Made by a program: the position numbers and the translations under genes. From Profundibacter sp033851955 (lineage in GTDB: Bacteria; Pseudomonadota; Alphaproteobacteria; Rhodobacterales; Rhodobacteraceae): a DNA stretch of 64,000 nt. Shown one piece after another: positions 43,701-51,782 of the stretch (position 1 is its first letter; each line of letters opens with the position of its first letter). A model generated the notes under the pieces. The model ran no database searches and was not told where the DNA came from. It saw only the letters and a list, made by a program, of their open reading frames with translations. The stretch covers positions 160,990-224,989 of the forward strand of contig JAWSVK010000014.1 in assembly GCA_033851955.1 (NCBI GenBank), given 5' to 3'.

Positions 43701-46573
43701 CTGCCCGATGCGGTAGCATTTGGCGGCGTCATCGACACTCTGATGTTACAGGTTGCTCCAGCAGCCAAGCTGCCTGATGTTGCTGTGATCGTATCTGATC
43801 CAGTTCCAGAAACGGTTGCGCCACAGTCATTAAAAGCAACACTGTCAAAGGTTGTTCCGGTCAGTGTAGTACCTGCAAGGTTCCGGAAATTCATCGCCCC
43901 AAGATCATCTGTGAAACCAACGTTGGTAACTGCAGAGCCTGTATTTGTATTCTGCAACGTAAATTCTAATGTCGCAGGCGTTCCTGCAATAACTGGGGCG
44001 TTGGTAAATGATTTCGAGAACAACAAGCTTGCGCTATTGACCACCAAAGTATCAGAAGCGACCGCACCATCACCAATACTCGCAGTTAAAGCACTTGTTA
44101 CACTACCATATGAAAAATTAGCCGTTCCAGCTGGCACTTGTAGCGTGACTGAAAAAGTACAGTCTCCACCTGCAGGCACAGTTCCCCCCACAAGATTCAA
44201 AAACGTTGTTTCTGTCACTGTAGACCCAACACCACATGGATTTGTTGGCAAGCCCCCTGTGGTTGTAAGTCCTGATACTACAGCACCCAAATTATGGGTA
44301 AAAAATACCCCAGTTGCATCCACTGCATTCGGGTTCCCTATTGTGTATTCTAACGTCACTGTATCGCCCGCTAAAACTGGATCATCCGTAAAGCTTTGCG
44401 TAAATGTGAGTGGTATAGATCCATTTACCGATAGATTTGCACTTGCAGGTGAACCCACGACACCAGCAGTACCGCCGTTTAGGCCAGCACTAACGCCACT
44501 CGTTTGGTTCGTGATGCCACCGGGTGTCCCACCGCCCAAAGTAATCGTTGTACCAATGGTACAGCTCGCACCAATATCCCGACTACCACCTGTAACAGTT
44601 ATCGTGCCCGTTCCAGTACCAGCAACAGTCGCACCACAATCGTTTGAAGTTACCGATGTCAGAGTTGTACCAGTTAAAAATGCATCCAAATCATCCGTAA
44701 AAGAAATATCGGTAGCAATGCCCGTAGACTCCGCTCGATTGGTAATCGTAAATGTTAAACCAACAACCTCACTTGGTAGAGCCGAAGCAACGCTGAATGC
44801 TTTGGTCAGATCAACCGCCAAATTACCGCCGCCTGCGCCCACAGTCAAAACGCCAGAAGCAGCACTTGATGTAACCGATGCGCCACCAACTGTTGAGGTT
44901 GGTACACTGGTGGTAATTGTTCGGGGTCCACTGGATGCTGTCGCGCTGATATCCAAGGTAATCGTAAACGTACAACTGTCACCAGCCGTACCCGAAGACG
45001 CCAATGTTCCGCCTGACACCGTTAACCGTGCTGGGGTCACCGGACTAAACAAAAATCTAGGCGTAAAAGAACCAACACTGCCAGCGCCACAAAGCCCAGC
45101 TCCGGGCACTGAAGATGCAGTCGCTATCGTATCTGAAGGAAAATCGGTGAAAAAAGCCAAATCCGTCAAACTTGAAGTACTTACATTTGTAACTGTATAT
45201 GTGGCAACCGTTGTGCCACCAGGATTACCGCTTGTCATTGACAGTGTGACAGTTGGTGCACCACCCCCTAGGTTTACGTTCAGGTTATCACTGGCCATAT
45301 TGCCAACAACGGTCGCACCATTCACAGTGGCACTAACCGCACCCGATGTGCTCATATGTGTTCCACCAGCCGCGGTGGGTGACAACTGCAAAGAAAGACT
45401 GATTGTACAGTTACCCTGTGCCGCAAGTGTACCACCTGTAAAGCTGATAAGTGTCGTACTGCCACCAGCCACGGTTCCGCCACAGGAATTGGATAATTCA
45501 CTGGCCAATGTCACGCCCGCCAAGGTGGCGGTCAAATCTTCGGTAAAGGCAACTGCTGTCGCTGCAAAATTACGATCCGTGTTTGTGATTGTGTAGTCTA
45601 GGGTTACAGTTCCACCTGGATTCACAGGATCATTTGTAAAGCTTTTGGCAATCAATGGGGAGCCTGTGGAAACGCCCGTTACCGTCAAAGCTGCAGTTGA
45701 TGTACCCGCAGTTAGCCCACCCCCCCCATATTCCAAGGCACCGGAAATGTTTGAATGTGTCCCAACTGATGTGCTCGTCACATCAACTGTGACGGTACAA
45801 GCGTTACCAGCAGGCAAAGCCTCAGACCCTGGGAAAAGAAACCCAATACGGGTAAAACTAATCGCGTTCGTTCCAGAAGCTGCCGTTAAATTGTTAGTGG
45901 CATTGCCAACAGTACAGGTTGTTGACGCATTTGCTGGGCTGGCAATTACCAAGCTCGTTGGCAAAGTATCTGCAAAGATAATATTAGCCAAAGCTCCCGC
46001 ATTTGCTGTGTTGTCTATAGTATATGTCAAAGTAGACACCGCACCCAAGGTCACACTTGACGGAGAAAACGATTGGAAAAACCCTGGTGCAGTTGTGGCC
46101 ACGGTCAACGTATTTGTAGCAGCAGACCCACTATTACCTTCTGAAGACGTAAGGCTGCCTGTGGAGTTCGAATGTCCGCCAACAGTTGACGATGTTACAT
46201 TTACAGAAACCGTACAAACCGTAGAAGCCGCAACACCCCCTAGAGTATATCCAACAAGATTTCCGCCGGATGCAGCTGTCAACACACCACCAGAACATGT
46301 CGTCATCGCACTTGGAGGGGTTGCAAGCGTTACATTAGTGGGCAGAGTATGCGTAAAATCCAAGCCAGCAACGGGTGTCGCAAGGCCTGTATTATTTATG
46401 GTATAGGTCAGGGTGGAAGTAGCACCTGGCCCTATATTACCAGAGGAGTAAGCTGCCGAGAATGTCGGGACAGACGCGGTTTGGGCAAAAGCCACTGAAG
46501 CCATTGTTGAGAGCATTACAAGAAGCGTACCAAAAAAGCCTGCGAGCTGACGCGCGTCAAAAATCTTAGACAT
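40718..46573 (-). CDS. Giant autotransporter with nine DUF11-like and four Ig-like domains
   Basis: 1951 residues. A signal peptide ends at S-V-A-F-A-Q near residue 31. Nine related beta-sandwich domains of about 130 residues fill 32-1238; each starts with a pattern like SFSKSFTNAPV and LTYTINNT (DUF11/DUF7933-like), and each includes paired cysteines. Residues about 1239-1544 are three near-identical 102-residue Ig-like repeats (ITSDKTALAAGETAAITFTL), then a diverged fourth to about 1640. From about 1650 to the end is an autotransporter beta-barrel, finishing with VTFGYQFRF (terminal Phe). Predicted outer-membrane adhesin, type V secretion. GGAG lies before the ATG. The IS element sits 68 bases after the stop. 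Confidence 0.88.
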   Translation of the reverse strand: MSKIFDARQLAGFFGTLLVMLSTMASVAFAQTASVPTFSAAYSSGNIGPGATSTLTYTINNTGLATPVAGLDFTHTLPTNVTLATPPSAMTTCSGGVLTAASGGNLVGYTLGGVAASTVCTVSVNVTSSTVGGHSNSTGSLTSSEGNSGSAATNTLTVATTAPGFFQSFSPSSVTLGAVSTLTYTIDNTANAGALANIIFADTLPTSLVIASPANASTTCTVGNATNNLTAASGTNAISFTRIGFLFPGSEALPAGNACTVTVDVTSTSVGTHSNISGALEYGGGGLTAGTSTAALTVTGVSTGSPLIAKSFTNDPVNPGGTVTLDYTITNTDRNFAATAVAFTEDLTATLAGVTLASELSNSCGGTVAGGSTTLISFTGGTLAAQGNCTISLSLQLSPTAAGGTHMSTSGAVSATVNGATVVGNMASDNLNVNLGGGAPTVTLSMTSGNPGGTTVATYTVTNVSTSSLTDLAFFTDFPSDTIATASSVPGAGLCGAGSVGSFTPRFLFSPVTPARLTVSGGTLASSGTAGDSCTFTITLDISATASSGPRTITTSVPTSTVGGASVTSSAASGVLTVGAGGGNLAVDLTKAFSVASALPSEVVGLTFTITNRAESTGIATDISFTDDLDAFLTGTTLTSVTSNDCGATVAGTGTGTITVTGGSRDIGASCTIGTTITLGGGTPGGITNQTSGVSAGLNGGTAGVVGSPASANLSVNGSIPLTFTQSFTDDPVLAGDTVTLEYTIGNPNAVDATGVFFTHNLGAVVSGLTTTGGLPTNPCGVGSTVTETTFLNLVGGTVPAGGDCTFSVTLQVPAGTANFSYGSVTSALTASIGDGAVASDTLVVNSASLLFSKSFTNAPVIAGTPATLEFTLQNTNTGSAVTNVGFTDDLGAMNFRNLAGTTLTGTTFDSVAFNDCGATVSGTGSDTITATSGSLAAGATCNIRVSMTPPNATASGSYTNTASTASGIIGTLPVTGDAAAADLQVFATGSPTFSKSFAGPVQANGTTQLTYTIVNPSAAPLIGLGFSDDLNSVIAGLTATNLPANPCGAGSSITDAGFLAFSGGSIAAGGSCTFSVNVTAPSSATAGSFPNTTSDLTSGGIKLTDPAAASLTVEPAPSFSKAFGPASVEQGVASTLTFTINNTASSLAATSLAFTDTFPAGLVLAATPNPSTTCTGGTLTAVAGTGSVSYTGGALGASASCTVIANVTAAGVGVYNNTSGDLTSNAGNSGSASATLTVTADTGVPTIAITSDKTALAAGETAAITFTLSEDSTDFVVGDVTVTGGTLSAFAGAGSSYTATFTPTAGSTANGVVSVASGVFTDSAGNANVDGADADNTVTMTADTGVPTIAITSDKTALAAGETAAITFTLSEDSTDFVASDVTVTGGTLSAFAGAGSSYTATFTPTAGSTAIGVVSVASGVFTDAAGNANVDGADADNTVTMTVDIDVPTISVTSDKTVLATGETAAITFTLSEDSTDFVASDVTVTGGTLSAFAGAGSSYTATFTPTAGSTANGVVSVASGVFTDSAGNANVDGADADNTVTMTVDTNGPSVVLTSSITTFSGGAGFTVTAAFSEDVVGFIPSDLVITNASVVSVTGGPRNYTISILPTGGGDVTVSVPANAAQDGAGNGNGTSNTLTIISKVVEDTQKVIATFMQGRANLLLSHQPKLRRFLTGQAGGSSFAANVDAKRGALNFATVSPNGNLWMELTASWSSSGTAENQYVFGAVGTHRTIAPNVLLGAMLEFDHLDNQDGAASTGGTGWLVGPYIVGRLPNQRLYYEGRLLYGRSNNNVTPFGTYTDKFETERWLAQFEVSGEIVQNKLTLRPLVDLSYTTDKQLAYTDSLGNTIPDQSIALGQLTLGMDFSVPVEVGSGEMELFGGISGIWSHTNASGNAVKVVYPSDGARGRIELGVNYVAPNEGQLNLSTFYDGIGQSGYEAYGVTFGYQFRF
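41938..42855 (-). repeat. Three tandem 306-bp direct repeats inside the autotransporter gene
   Basis: Three head-to-tail copies, about 41938-42243, 42244-42549 and 42550-42855, each 306 bp (102 codons), differ at only a few positions. The low divergence at silent sites indicates recent duplication or gene conversion. Copy number could change by recombination and assemblies from short reads may collapse it. Confidence 0.9.
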
Positions 46574-46900
46574 AATAAATTTTCTCCAGTCTTCACAACA
46601 CTTGACAGTTTTGCGAACGAGATTTCAATAGTTTTTTGAATTATCCTCGAGTGCACAACCATAGGATAGCCCCAGTCTTGTCTGCTATTCGTCGCTAGAA
46701 CAATGTGCAGATAATTGCCATTAGGGAGGGAACATCTGTCAATCGCTGAGCACAAAAGGGCCAGATCGCGGCGTAAAGCTGGGCCACTGAGTTATCGGAT
46801 TTCTATGCTTTGGCGCGTGCGCTCCCCATGAAGCTAGCGCGTGCCAAAGTGCATGTTGGCACATGGGGCCGACATTGTTCTGATCTTGATTGAGCTTTGA
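46574..46900. other. Gap between autotransporter gene and istB fragment
   Basis: The first part is the autotransporter leader. From about 46750 the minus strand reads like the region after istB in IS21 elements (GTGGCCCAGCTTTACGCC), so the right part is probably IS21 remnant. There are inverted arms TTTGGCGCGTGCGC and GCTAGCGCGTGCCAAA around 46810-46850. No gene is seen. Confidence 0.4.
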
Positions 46901-47101
46901 CTATTGTCTGTTTTTACGGCTGTGCTTGAGCCGATAGCTTTCGCCGTTTATCTCAAGGATGTGGACATGATAGTTCAACCGATCCAGCAAAGCGCCTGTT
47001 AAGCGTTCAGAGCCAAAGACCTCGGTCCATTCATCAAAGGGCAGGTTTGAAGTGATGATAATGGAGCCGCGCACACAACTGTAAATATCCACAGAATACA
47101 T
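46901..47101 (-). pseudogene. IS21 istB ATP-binding protein, C-terminal remnant
   Basis: About 55 codons match the end of IstB (ITSNLPFDEWTEVFGSERLT, then ALLDRLNYHVHILEINGESY and RLKHSRKNRQ). The ATPase N-terminal part with Walker A is absent, and the first codons before SIIITSN do not belong to the family. No istA is present. It is a dead remnant next to the autotransporter gene, which suggests that this stretch has been visited by at least two kinds of transposon. Confidence 0.85.
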
Positions 47102-47433
47102 CTCCCGCCCCCCGAATAAACGAAGGGCACAAACTGGTGGATTTTCACTCCGCTACTATCAAATTATATGATCACCTCTGTGGTCCAATATTGCACCGCG
47201 TTTTACAGGAGCCGCGAATTAATACAGTCGTCCCGCTGATCCGCCCATCGCATCTTAAAAATGCCGCGCGTTCGACCGATGGCCGCTTTGGAGAAGCTGC
47301 ACCGCAGCGACGGGAGGGATAGTCGGAGGTCAGCTTTGGGTCGTTCGCGTGACTTTGCAAATGTCGCTATCTGCGCATTGCAAACATTCGATTAGCATTC
47401 GGCACTAAGGGCTCAGTGCCCCGCCCACTTCAC
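47102..47433. other. Gene-free interval
   Basis: About 330 bases between the istB remnant and the yceI terminator. Frames are short and lack ribosome sites. I see no feature I can name. Confidence 0.5.
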
Positions 47434-47470
47434 AAAATAAAAAGGCCGCCCAGATCACTCGGCGGCCTTT
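47434..47470 (-). terminator. Rho-independent terminator of yceI
   Basis: On the minus strand AAAGGCCGCC (47470-47461) and GGCGGCCTTT (47450-47441) form a perfect 10-bp stem with a 10-base loop, followed by a T-rich run. It lies 24 bases after the yceI stop. Confidence 0.9.
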
Positions 47471-47493
47471 CGTATCAACGATGTATTTCCGAT

Positions 47494-48069
47494 TTACTCA
47501 GCTTTGGCAGCTTCGATCGAGATCATCACCGTCAACTCGTCGCCCACGTAGGGCGCAAATTTGCCGACGCCAAAATCGCTGCGCAATAGCGTTGTGGTCG
47601 CGTTAAAGCCGACCCAAGGTTTGCCCGCCATCGGGTGGTCGCCGCTTTGGTTCAGCACAGCGTCCAACACAATAGACTTGGACGTGCCGTTGACGTTCAA
47701 ATCACCAGTGATCAAGGCTGTTGTCTCGCCTGTCACTTCGATACCGGTTGAGGTAAAGCTGACCATGCTGTCATCCGTGGCATCAAAGAAATCAGCCGAC
47801 ATGATGTGCTGGAATCGTGCTTCCCAGCCTGTCAACATCGACTTTACGGGCATGGACACGGAAACCGTAGACGATGCAGGTGCATCGGCGTCAAACATGA
47901 TTTCGCCCTCAAAGCCCGAAAACATGGCGTAACCCGTTGAGAACCCAAGGTGGTTATATGAGAAAACAATCTGGCTGTGGCTGGCGTCTAGATTGTACTT
48001 TTCAGGGGCGGCATAGGCCGATGTCGCCATCAAAGTGGCGATTGCTGCGGCAAGGAACGTGGTTTTCAT
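47494..48069 (-). CDS. YceI-family periplasmic protein
   Basis: 191 residues with a clean signal peptide (KTTFLAAAIATLMATSAYA). The mature lipocalin-like domain starts EKYNLDASHSQIVFSYNHLG and ends with TLLRSDFGVGKFAPYVGDEL. The family binds long polyisoprenoid lipids in the periplasm; physiological role here unknown. CGGAGA before the ATG at 48069 decides the start. Its own terminator follows. It is a paralogue of the C-terminal domain of the cytochrome b561 fusion at 38-39 kb. Confidence 0.92.
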   Translation of the reverse strand: MKTTFLAAAIATLMATSAYAAPEKYNLDASHSQIVFSYNHLGFSTGYAMFSGFEGEIMFDADAPASSTVSVSMPVKSMLTGWEARFQHIMSADFFDATDDSMVSFTSTGIEVTGETTALITGDLNVNGTSKSIVLDAVLNQSGDHPMAGKPWVGFNATTTLLRSDFGVGKFAPYVGDELTVMISIEAAKAE

Positions 48070-48189
48070 GTGGTGTCTCCGTTTGACTGTTTGCAAAAGG
48101 AGAAATTACATCGCGGCAGTGCATGTGGGCAATACGCTATGGTTCAACAGTTCGTGTTCGCAAATGAACACCAAACGGAGGGGGGCAGC

Positions 48190-48834
48190 CTAGGCTGCAA
48201 TTTCAGGTGAAATCAATCCTTTGGCACCTTCAACACGAAAGCCGCGGTTCTCTTTGCTCTGTTTTTCGGCCTTCAGACCCAAAACATCGCGTCCCAATCG
48301 AGCATGAAGCCGCTTTAGATTTTCTTCAAAATCACTGGCGATCTCAACCATTTTTGACGAAGCATCCAAACGCAACATCAAACGCGCCTTAACGTTTTCT
48401 CCGGCTGTACGATCGATAAAGACCGCATCGATGTCTTCAAATTTAATGCGGTGCTGAACCCGCGCGGTGCCGCGATTGTTACGCAGAACTTCGCGCAACT
48501 CCATACGCGCCAGGTCCACCTGAACCTCATAAATTGTGCCATGGGATGCGAACCACACCAATGCCATGCCAAACACAGCCATCACACTGGAAATGCCCAA
48601 TTTGAACCCGAATACATCTGACGACACCATAGACCCTGGCAACGTCCAAAACCCAAATGCAGCGATCAACAACGACACCCCCATGAAGGCCGACACCCAT
48701 TGCAACACAATCGCCACAGAACGGTCACTGTCCTGGCAACGGATGATGTATCCCCAATAGGTCTCAACACTTGTGATTGAAGGGGTGGCTTCATTGTCGT
48801 GGGAGAAGTCGGCTTTGTTTGATATCGCGTTCAT
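48190..48834 (-). CDS. Two-segment inner-membrane protein, function unknown
   Basis: 214 residues, not recognised. Membrane segments are VAIVLQWVSAFMGVSLLIAA and LGISSVMAVFGMALVWFASH, followed by a soluble domain of about 110 residues (IYEVQVDLARMELREVLRNN; later RIKFEDIDAVFIDRTAGENV) that looks beta-rich, as in PH-like domains. CGGAGAG before the ATG at 48834 decides the start, and resembles the yceI ribosome site. It shares direction with yceI, 120 bases upstream of it. Confidence 0.65.
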   Translation of the reverse strand: MNAISNKADFSHDNEATPSITSVETYWGYIIRCQDSDRSVAIVLQWVSAFMGVSLLIAAFGFWTLPGSMVSSDVFGFKLGISSVMAVFGMALVWFASHGTIYEVQVDLARMELREVLRNNRGTARVQHRIKFEDIDAVFIDRTAGENVKARLMLRLDASSKMVEIASDFEENLKRLHARLGRDVLGLKAEKQSKENRGFRVEGAKGLISPEIAA

Positions 48835-48990
48835 GGTGGCTCTCCGTGTTTTTGTCATTGTGTTAACACTGCCCACTGAACATGACGAAAATTGGGCATA
48901 GGTGGTTCATTTTGGCGACCCGCTCTAGCTAGGGTCGTGGCTGATCCAGCCCCAAATGCCTCTCTCTCTGGGCGCAATCACCAATGCACC

Positions 48991-49018
48991 TTGCATCATA
49001 CGCAGGGCGTTGTATAAG
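48991..49018 (+). promoter_or_regulatory. Probable promoter of the rpsF operon
   Basis: TTGCAT (48991-48996), 16 bases, TATAAG (49013-49018). The leader to rpsF would be about 105 bases, long enough for an S6-S18 autoregulatory structure such as is known upstream of rpsF in many bacteria; I could not confirm that fold by eye. Confidence 0.45.
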
Positions 49019-49129
49019 GCGGCTTCCTTTGTCGCATTTTTGCAAACCAGCGTAGTCTCTCGTGGGCGGGTCGCGGCAAGGTAGGACCGGCACTTTGAAA
49101 TGCGCTTAAAGTATAGAATTGGAGCATAC

Positions 49130-49483
49130 ATGCCGCTATATGAGCATGTCGTAATTGCGCGTCAGGACCTGTCCAACACGCAAGCCGAAGGCCTCATCGA
49201 ACATTTTGGTGCTGTCCTGACCGACAACGGTGGGTCACTCGTGGATCACGAGTACTGGGGCATCAAAACGATGGCCTACAAAATCAACAAAAACCGCAAA
49301 GGCCACTACGCCTTTTTGCGCTCTGACGCCCCAACTGAGGCCGTTCAGGAAATGGAACGTCTGATGCGTCTGCATGATGACGTGATGCGCGTTTTGACCA
49401 TCAAAGTTGATGCGCACGCCGAACTTCCTAGCGTTCAAATGCAAAAGCGTGAAGAGCGTGGCGACCGTCGCCCGCGCCGCTAA
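49130..49483 (+). CDS. rpsF: 30S ribosomal protein S6
   Basis: 117 residues. MPLYEHVVIARQDLS at the start, then GIKTMAYKINKNRKGHYAFL and LMRLHDDVMRVLTIKVD are typical of bS6. It binds S18 on the 30S platform. GGAGC before the ATG at 49130 decides the start. First gene of rpsF-rpsR-rplI. Confidence 0.97.
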   Translation: MPLYEHVVIARQDLSNTQAEGLIEHFGAVLTDNGGSLVDHEYWGIKTMAYKINKNRKGHYAFLRSDAPTEAVQEMERLMRLHDDVMRVLTIKVDAHAELPSVQMQKREERGDRRPRR

Positions 49484-49520
49484 TATGCTGTTGATTTTAT
49501 CCAAAGAAAGGTCCTAACCC

Positions 49521-49748
49521 ATGGCATCTAAACCATTTTTCCGTCGCCGCAAGGTCTGCCCGTTCTCGGGCGATAACGCACCTGCGATCGACTATAAAGA
49601 CACCCGCACCCTGCAACGCTACATCTCTGAGCGTGGCAAAATCGTGCCGTCCCGTATCACCGCCGTTTCGGCCAAGAAGCAACGTGAACTTGCCCGCGCT
49701 ATCAAACGCGCGCGCTTTCTCGCCCTGCTTCCTTACGCCGTGAAATAA
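49521..49748 (+). CDS. rpsR: 30S ribosomal protein S18
   Basis: 75 residues, basic, with FFRRRKVCPFSGDNAPAIDY, DTRTLQRYISERGKIVPSRI and KKQRELARAIKRARFLALLP, the standard bS18 blocks. Lies 37 bases after rpsF and 12 before rplI. Confidence 0.97.
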   Translation: MASKPFFRRRKVCPFSGDNAPAIDYKDTRTLQRYISERGKIVPSRITAVSAKKQRELARAIKRARFLALLPYAVK

Positions 49749-49760
49749 GGAGCTAAGCAC

Positions 49761-50402
49761 ATGCAAGTAATCCTCATGGAACGCGTGGCCAAATTGGGCC
49801 AAATGGGCGAAGTGGTCTCTGTTAAGCAAGGTTACGCACGTAACTTTTTGCTGCCACAGGGCAAAGCAATGCGCGCCTCAGCCGCCAACATCGCACACTT
49901 CGAAACGCAAAAAGCGCAGCTCGAAGCACGCAACCTAGAAACCAAAGGCGAAGCTGATAAATTGGCCGAAACTCTGAACGGTCAACAGTTCGTTGTGATT
50001 CGTACAGCCTCCGACGCTGGCTCGCTTTACGGCTCTGTCACCATCCGTGACGCGGCTGATGCGGCCACGGCTGATGGGTTCACCGTTGATCGCAAACAGG
50101 TTGTTTTGACGGCACCAATCAAAGAGTTGGGCCTGCACACAGTTCTCGTGCGTCTCCACCCTGAAGTTGAAGCTAAGATTGAGTTGAACGTGGCCCGCTC
50201 CACTGAAGAAGCTCAGCTGCAAGCCGCTGGTAAATCAATCGCCGAACTGGCCGCCGAAGCAGAAGCTGAAGCCGAGTTCGAGATTGCTGAACTGTTCGAC
50301 GATATCGGAGCAGCTGCTGCCGATGACGACGATCTGGTTGCAACACCTGACGCTGATGAAGCGCCAGCTGAAGAAGCATCTGAGGAAGAAGACAAAGCCT
50401 AA
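49761..50402 (+). CDS. rplI: 50S ribosomal protein L9 with long acidic tail
   Basis: 213 residues. Residues 1-150 are normal bL9 (QVILMERVAKLGQMGEVVSV; GYARNFLLPQGKAMRAS). The last 60 residues are an Ala/Glu/Asp-rich extension (AAADDDDLVATPDADEAPAE) beyond the usual length of about 150. Longer acidic ends are known in alphaproteobacterial L9. AAGGAG before the ATG. A strong terminator follows. Confidence 0.96.
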   Translation: MQVILMERVAKLGQMGEVVSVKQGYARNFLLPQGKAMRASAANIAHFETQKAQLEARNLETKGEADKLAETLNGQQFVVIRTASDAGSLYGSVTIRDAADAATADGFTVDRKQVVLTAPIKELGLHTVLVRLHPEVEAKIELNVARSTEEAQLQAAGKSIAELAAEAEAEAEFEIAELFDDIGAAAADDDDLVATPDADEAPAEEASEEEDKA

Positions 50403-50429
50403 GCGCTTTATCGTCTTTCCACGAAAATC

Positions 50430-50468
50430 AAAGCCGCGTCTGGTTCAATCCAGACGCGGCTTTTTGCA
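50430..50468. terminator. Bidirectional terminator between rplI and dadA
   Basis: AAAGCCGCGTCTGG (50430-50443) and CCAGACGCGGCTTT (50450-50463) form a perfect 14-bp stem with a 6-base loop, followed by T on the plus strand and by TTT then mixed bases on the minus strand. It serves rplI and probably also the convergent dadA. Confidence 0.92.
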
Positions 50469-50470
50469 TT

Positions 50471-51694
50471 CTATAGATTGGCTTCAACCCGCTCCGCCAA
50501 AATCGCAGCCGACCCCAACGCCAATGTCCAGCCAAGTGAGCCGTGCCCTGCATTCACAAACAGGTTCTGCGCCCCTGCCTGCCCGATCATCGGCAGATCA
50601 TCCGGCGTTTGCGGTCGCCGCCCTGTCCAAACCTCGGGCGTGACATCATACCGTGCAGCTTGGGGCATCAGGCTTTGCGCCTTGGCCGTTAAGGTCTGCA
50701 CATAGGCCGGTTTCACCACAGCGCTGTCACTGAAAATCGCATAGCCCGTCACCCGCAGCCGATCCCCCAGCCGCATCACCACAAACCGCCCTGCGGCTTC
50801 AGTGACGCTCAAATCGGGTGGCGCTTCGCCCGCCGGAAAGGTCAGGCTGACGCCCTTCACACCGATGATGCGCTTCTTGCCCTCAAACGGGCCGCGCAAC
50901 AGCGTGCCTGCCGCTTGGCCATTGGCCACCACAAACACATCCGCCTCAAACTGGCCCTGATTGCTCTGCGCCGCAACAACGCGCCCGTCCTTATTGACCA
51001 ATCCCGTGACCTGGACACCAAATTTGATCTGCGCACCCAACTTCGTGGTCAAAACCTCGGCAATCTGCTGGCCAAATTTACGGCAATCCCCGACCGAGGC
51101 GTCAGGTAGGTATATCCCGCCCGCAATCGGCCGCGTTGCGCCGCGCAAAGCAGGTTCATGCGCTATGCACGCCTCTCGGCTTATCATCTGGTGCACACCG
51201 CCAAACTGAGCCTGAAACGTCAACCCCTGATGGGCCGCTCGCAAACGCTCCTCGGTAGGATGCACAATTAATTTGCCCGATTTTCGCCAATCAAACGCCA
51301 CCCCATAGCGCGCCTGCAGTTTGGGCATTTCCAATTTAGAACGTCCCGCGATTTCCAGCAAACGGCGGGTGTTTTCATGCCAACGCGGGCCTGTGCATTG
51401 ACGCAAAAAAGCCAAGGCCCATGGCCAGCGCGCCGGATTTGCCAAACCCCTCAACGACATGCCCTGATCCGGATCAAACACCGCCCCCGGAACCCCACGC
51501 AAAAACCCAACCGAGCCCATCGCCCCGATCCTGTCATAAAGCAGCTGGCCCGCATTGGCCTTTGAGGTTTCGTCACAGACCTCGGAGCCGCGCTCAAGCA
51601 CGGTCACCTCGTATCCAGCCTCGGCCAAACGCAAGGCGCTGGTCAGCCCGACAACTCCGGCCCCAATAACAATCGCTGTTTTCACATTTTTCAT
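50471..51694 (-). CDS. D-amino-acid dehydrogenase (DadA-like FAD oxidoreductase)
   Basis: 407 residues. N-terminal FAD site VIGAGVVGLTSALRLAEAG with ERGSEVCDETSKANAG after it; C-terminal block TGRRPQTPDDLPMIG, then FVNAGHGSLGWTLALGS, typical of the DadA/DAO family that oxidises D-amino acids to 2-oxo acids and feeds electrons to the membrane. The exact substrate is inferred; sarcosine or glycine oxidase relatives are close. Convergent with rplI. Confidence 0.88.
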   Translation of the reverse strand: MKNVKTAIVIGAGVVGLTSALRLAEAGYEVTVLERGSEVCDETSKANAGQLLYDRIGAMGSVGFLRGVPGAVFDPDQGMSLRGLANPARWPWALAFLRQCTGPRWHENTRRLLEIAGRSKLEMPKLQARYGVAFDWRKSGKLIVHPTEERLRAAHQGLTFQAQFGGVHQMISREACIAHEPALRGATRPIAGGIYLPDASVGDCRKFGQQIAEVLTTKLGAQIKFGVQVTGLVNKDGRVVAAQSNQGQFEADVFVVANGQAAGTLLRGPFEGKKRIIGVKGVSLTFPAGEAPPDLSVTEAAGRFVVMRLGDRLRVTGYAIFSDSAVVKPAYVQTLTAKAQSLMPQAARYDVTPEVWTGRRPQTPDDLPMIGQAGAQNLFVNAGHGSLGWTLALGSAAILAERVEANL

Positions 51695-51726
51695 GACTAC
51701 AGCTTATTCACACCGCAGCATTTCAC

Positions 51727-51757
51727 AACAAAAAAGGGGCCGCCCAAAGGCAGCCCC
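51727..51757 (-). terminator. Rho-independent terminator of tig
   Basis: On the minus strand GGGGCTGCC (51757-51749) and GGCGGCCCC (51744-51736) pair over 9 bp with one G-T pair and a 4-base loop, followed by a run of T. It lies 26 bases after the tig stop and just before dadA. Confidence 0.88.
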
Positions 51758-51782
51758 AATCCAATACCATTATTAGGTAGGC

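Noticed and set aside
43743..45596. Long open frame on the plus strand (617 codons) antisense to the autotransporter
   Set aside because: It lies wholly inside the autotransporter gene and is a by-product of its repetitive, Thr/Val/Gly-rich codons. It has no ribosome site, and the minus-strand protein has clear domains.
47172..47360. Minus-strand 62-codon frame near the istB remnant
   Set aside because: Short, Arg/Cys-rich, no ribosome site; more likely decayed DNA.
48925..49131. Minus-strand frame upstream of rpsF
   Set aside because: It overlaps the rpsF leader and promoter and lacks a ribosome site and recognisable sequence.
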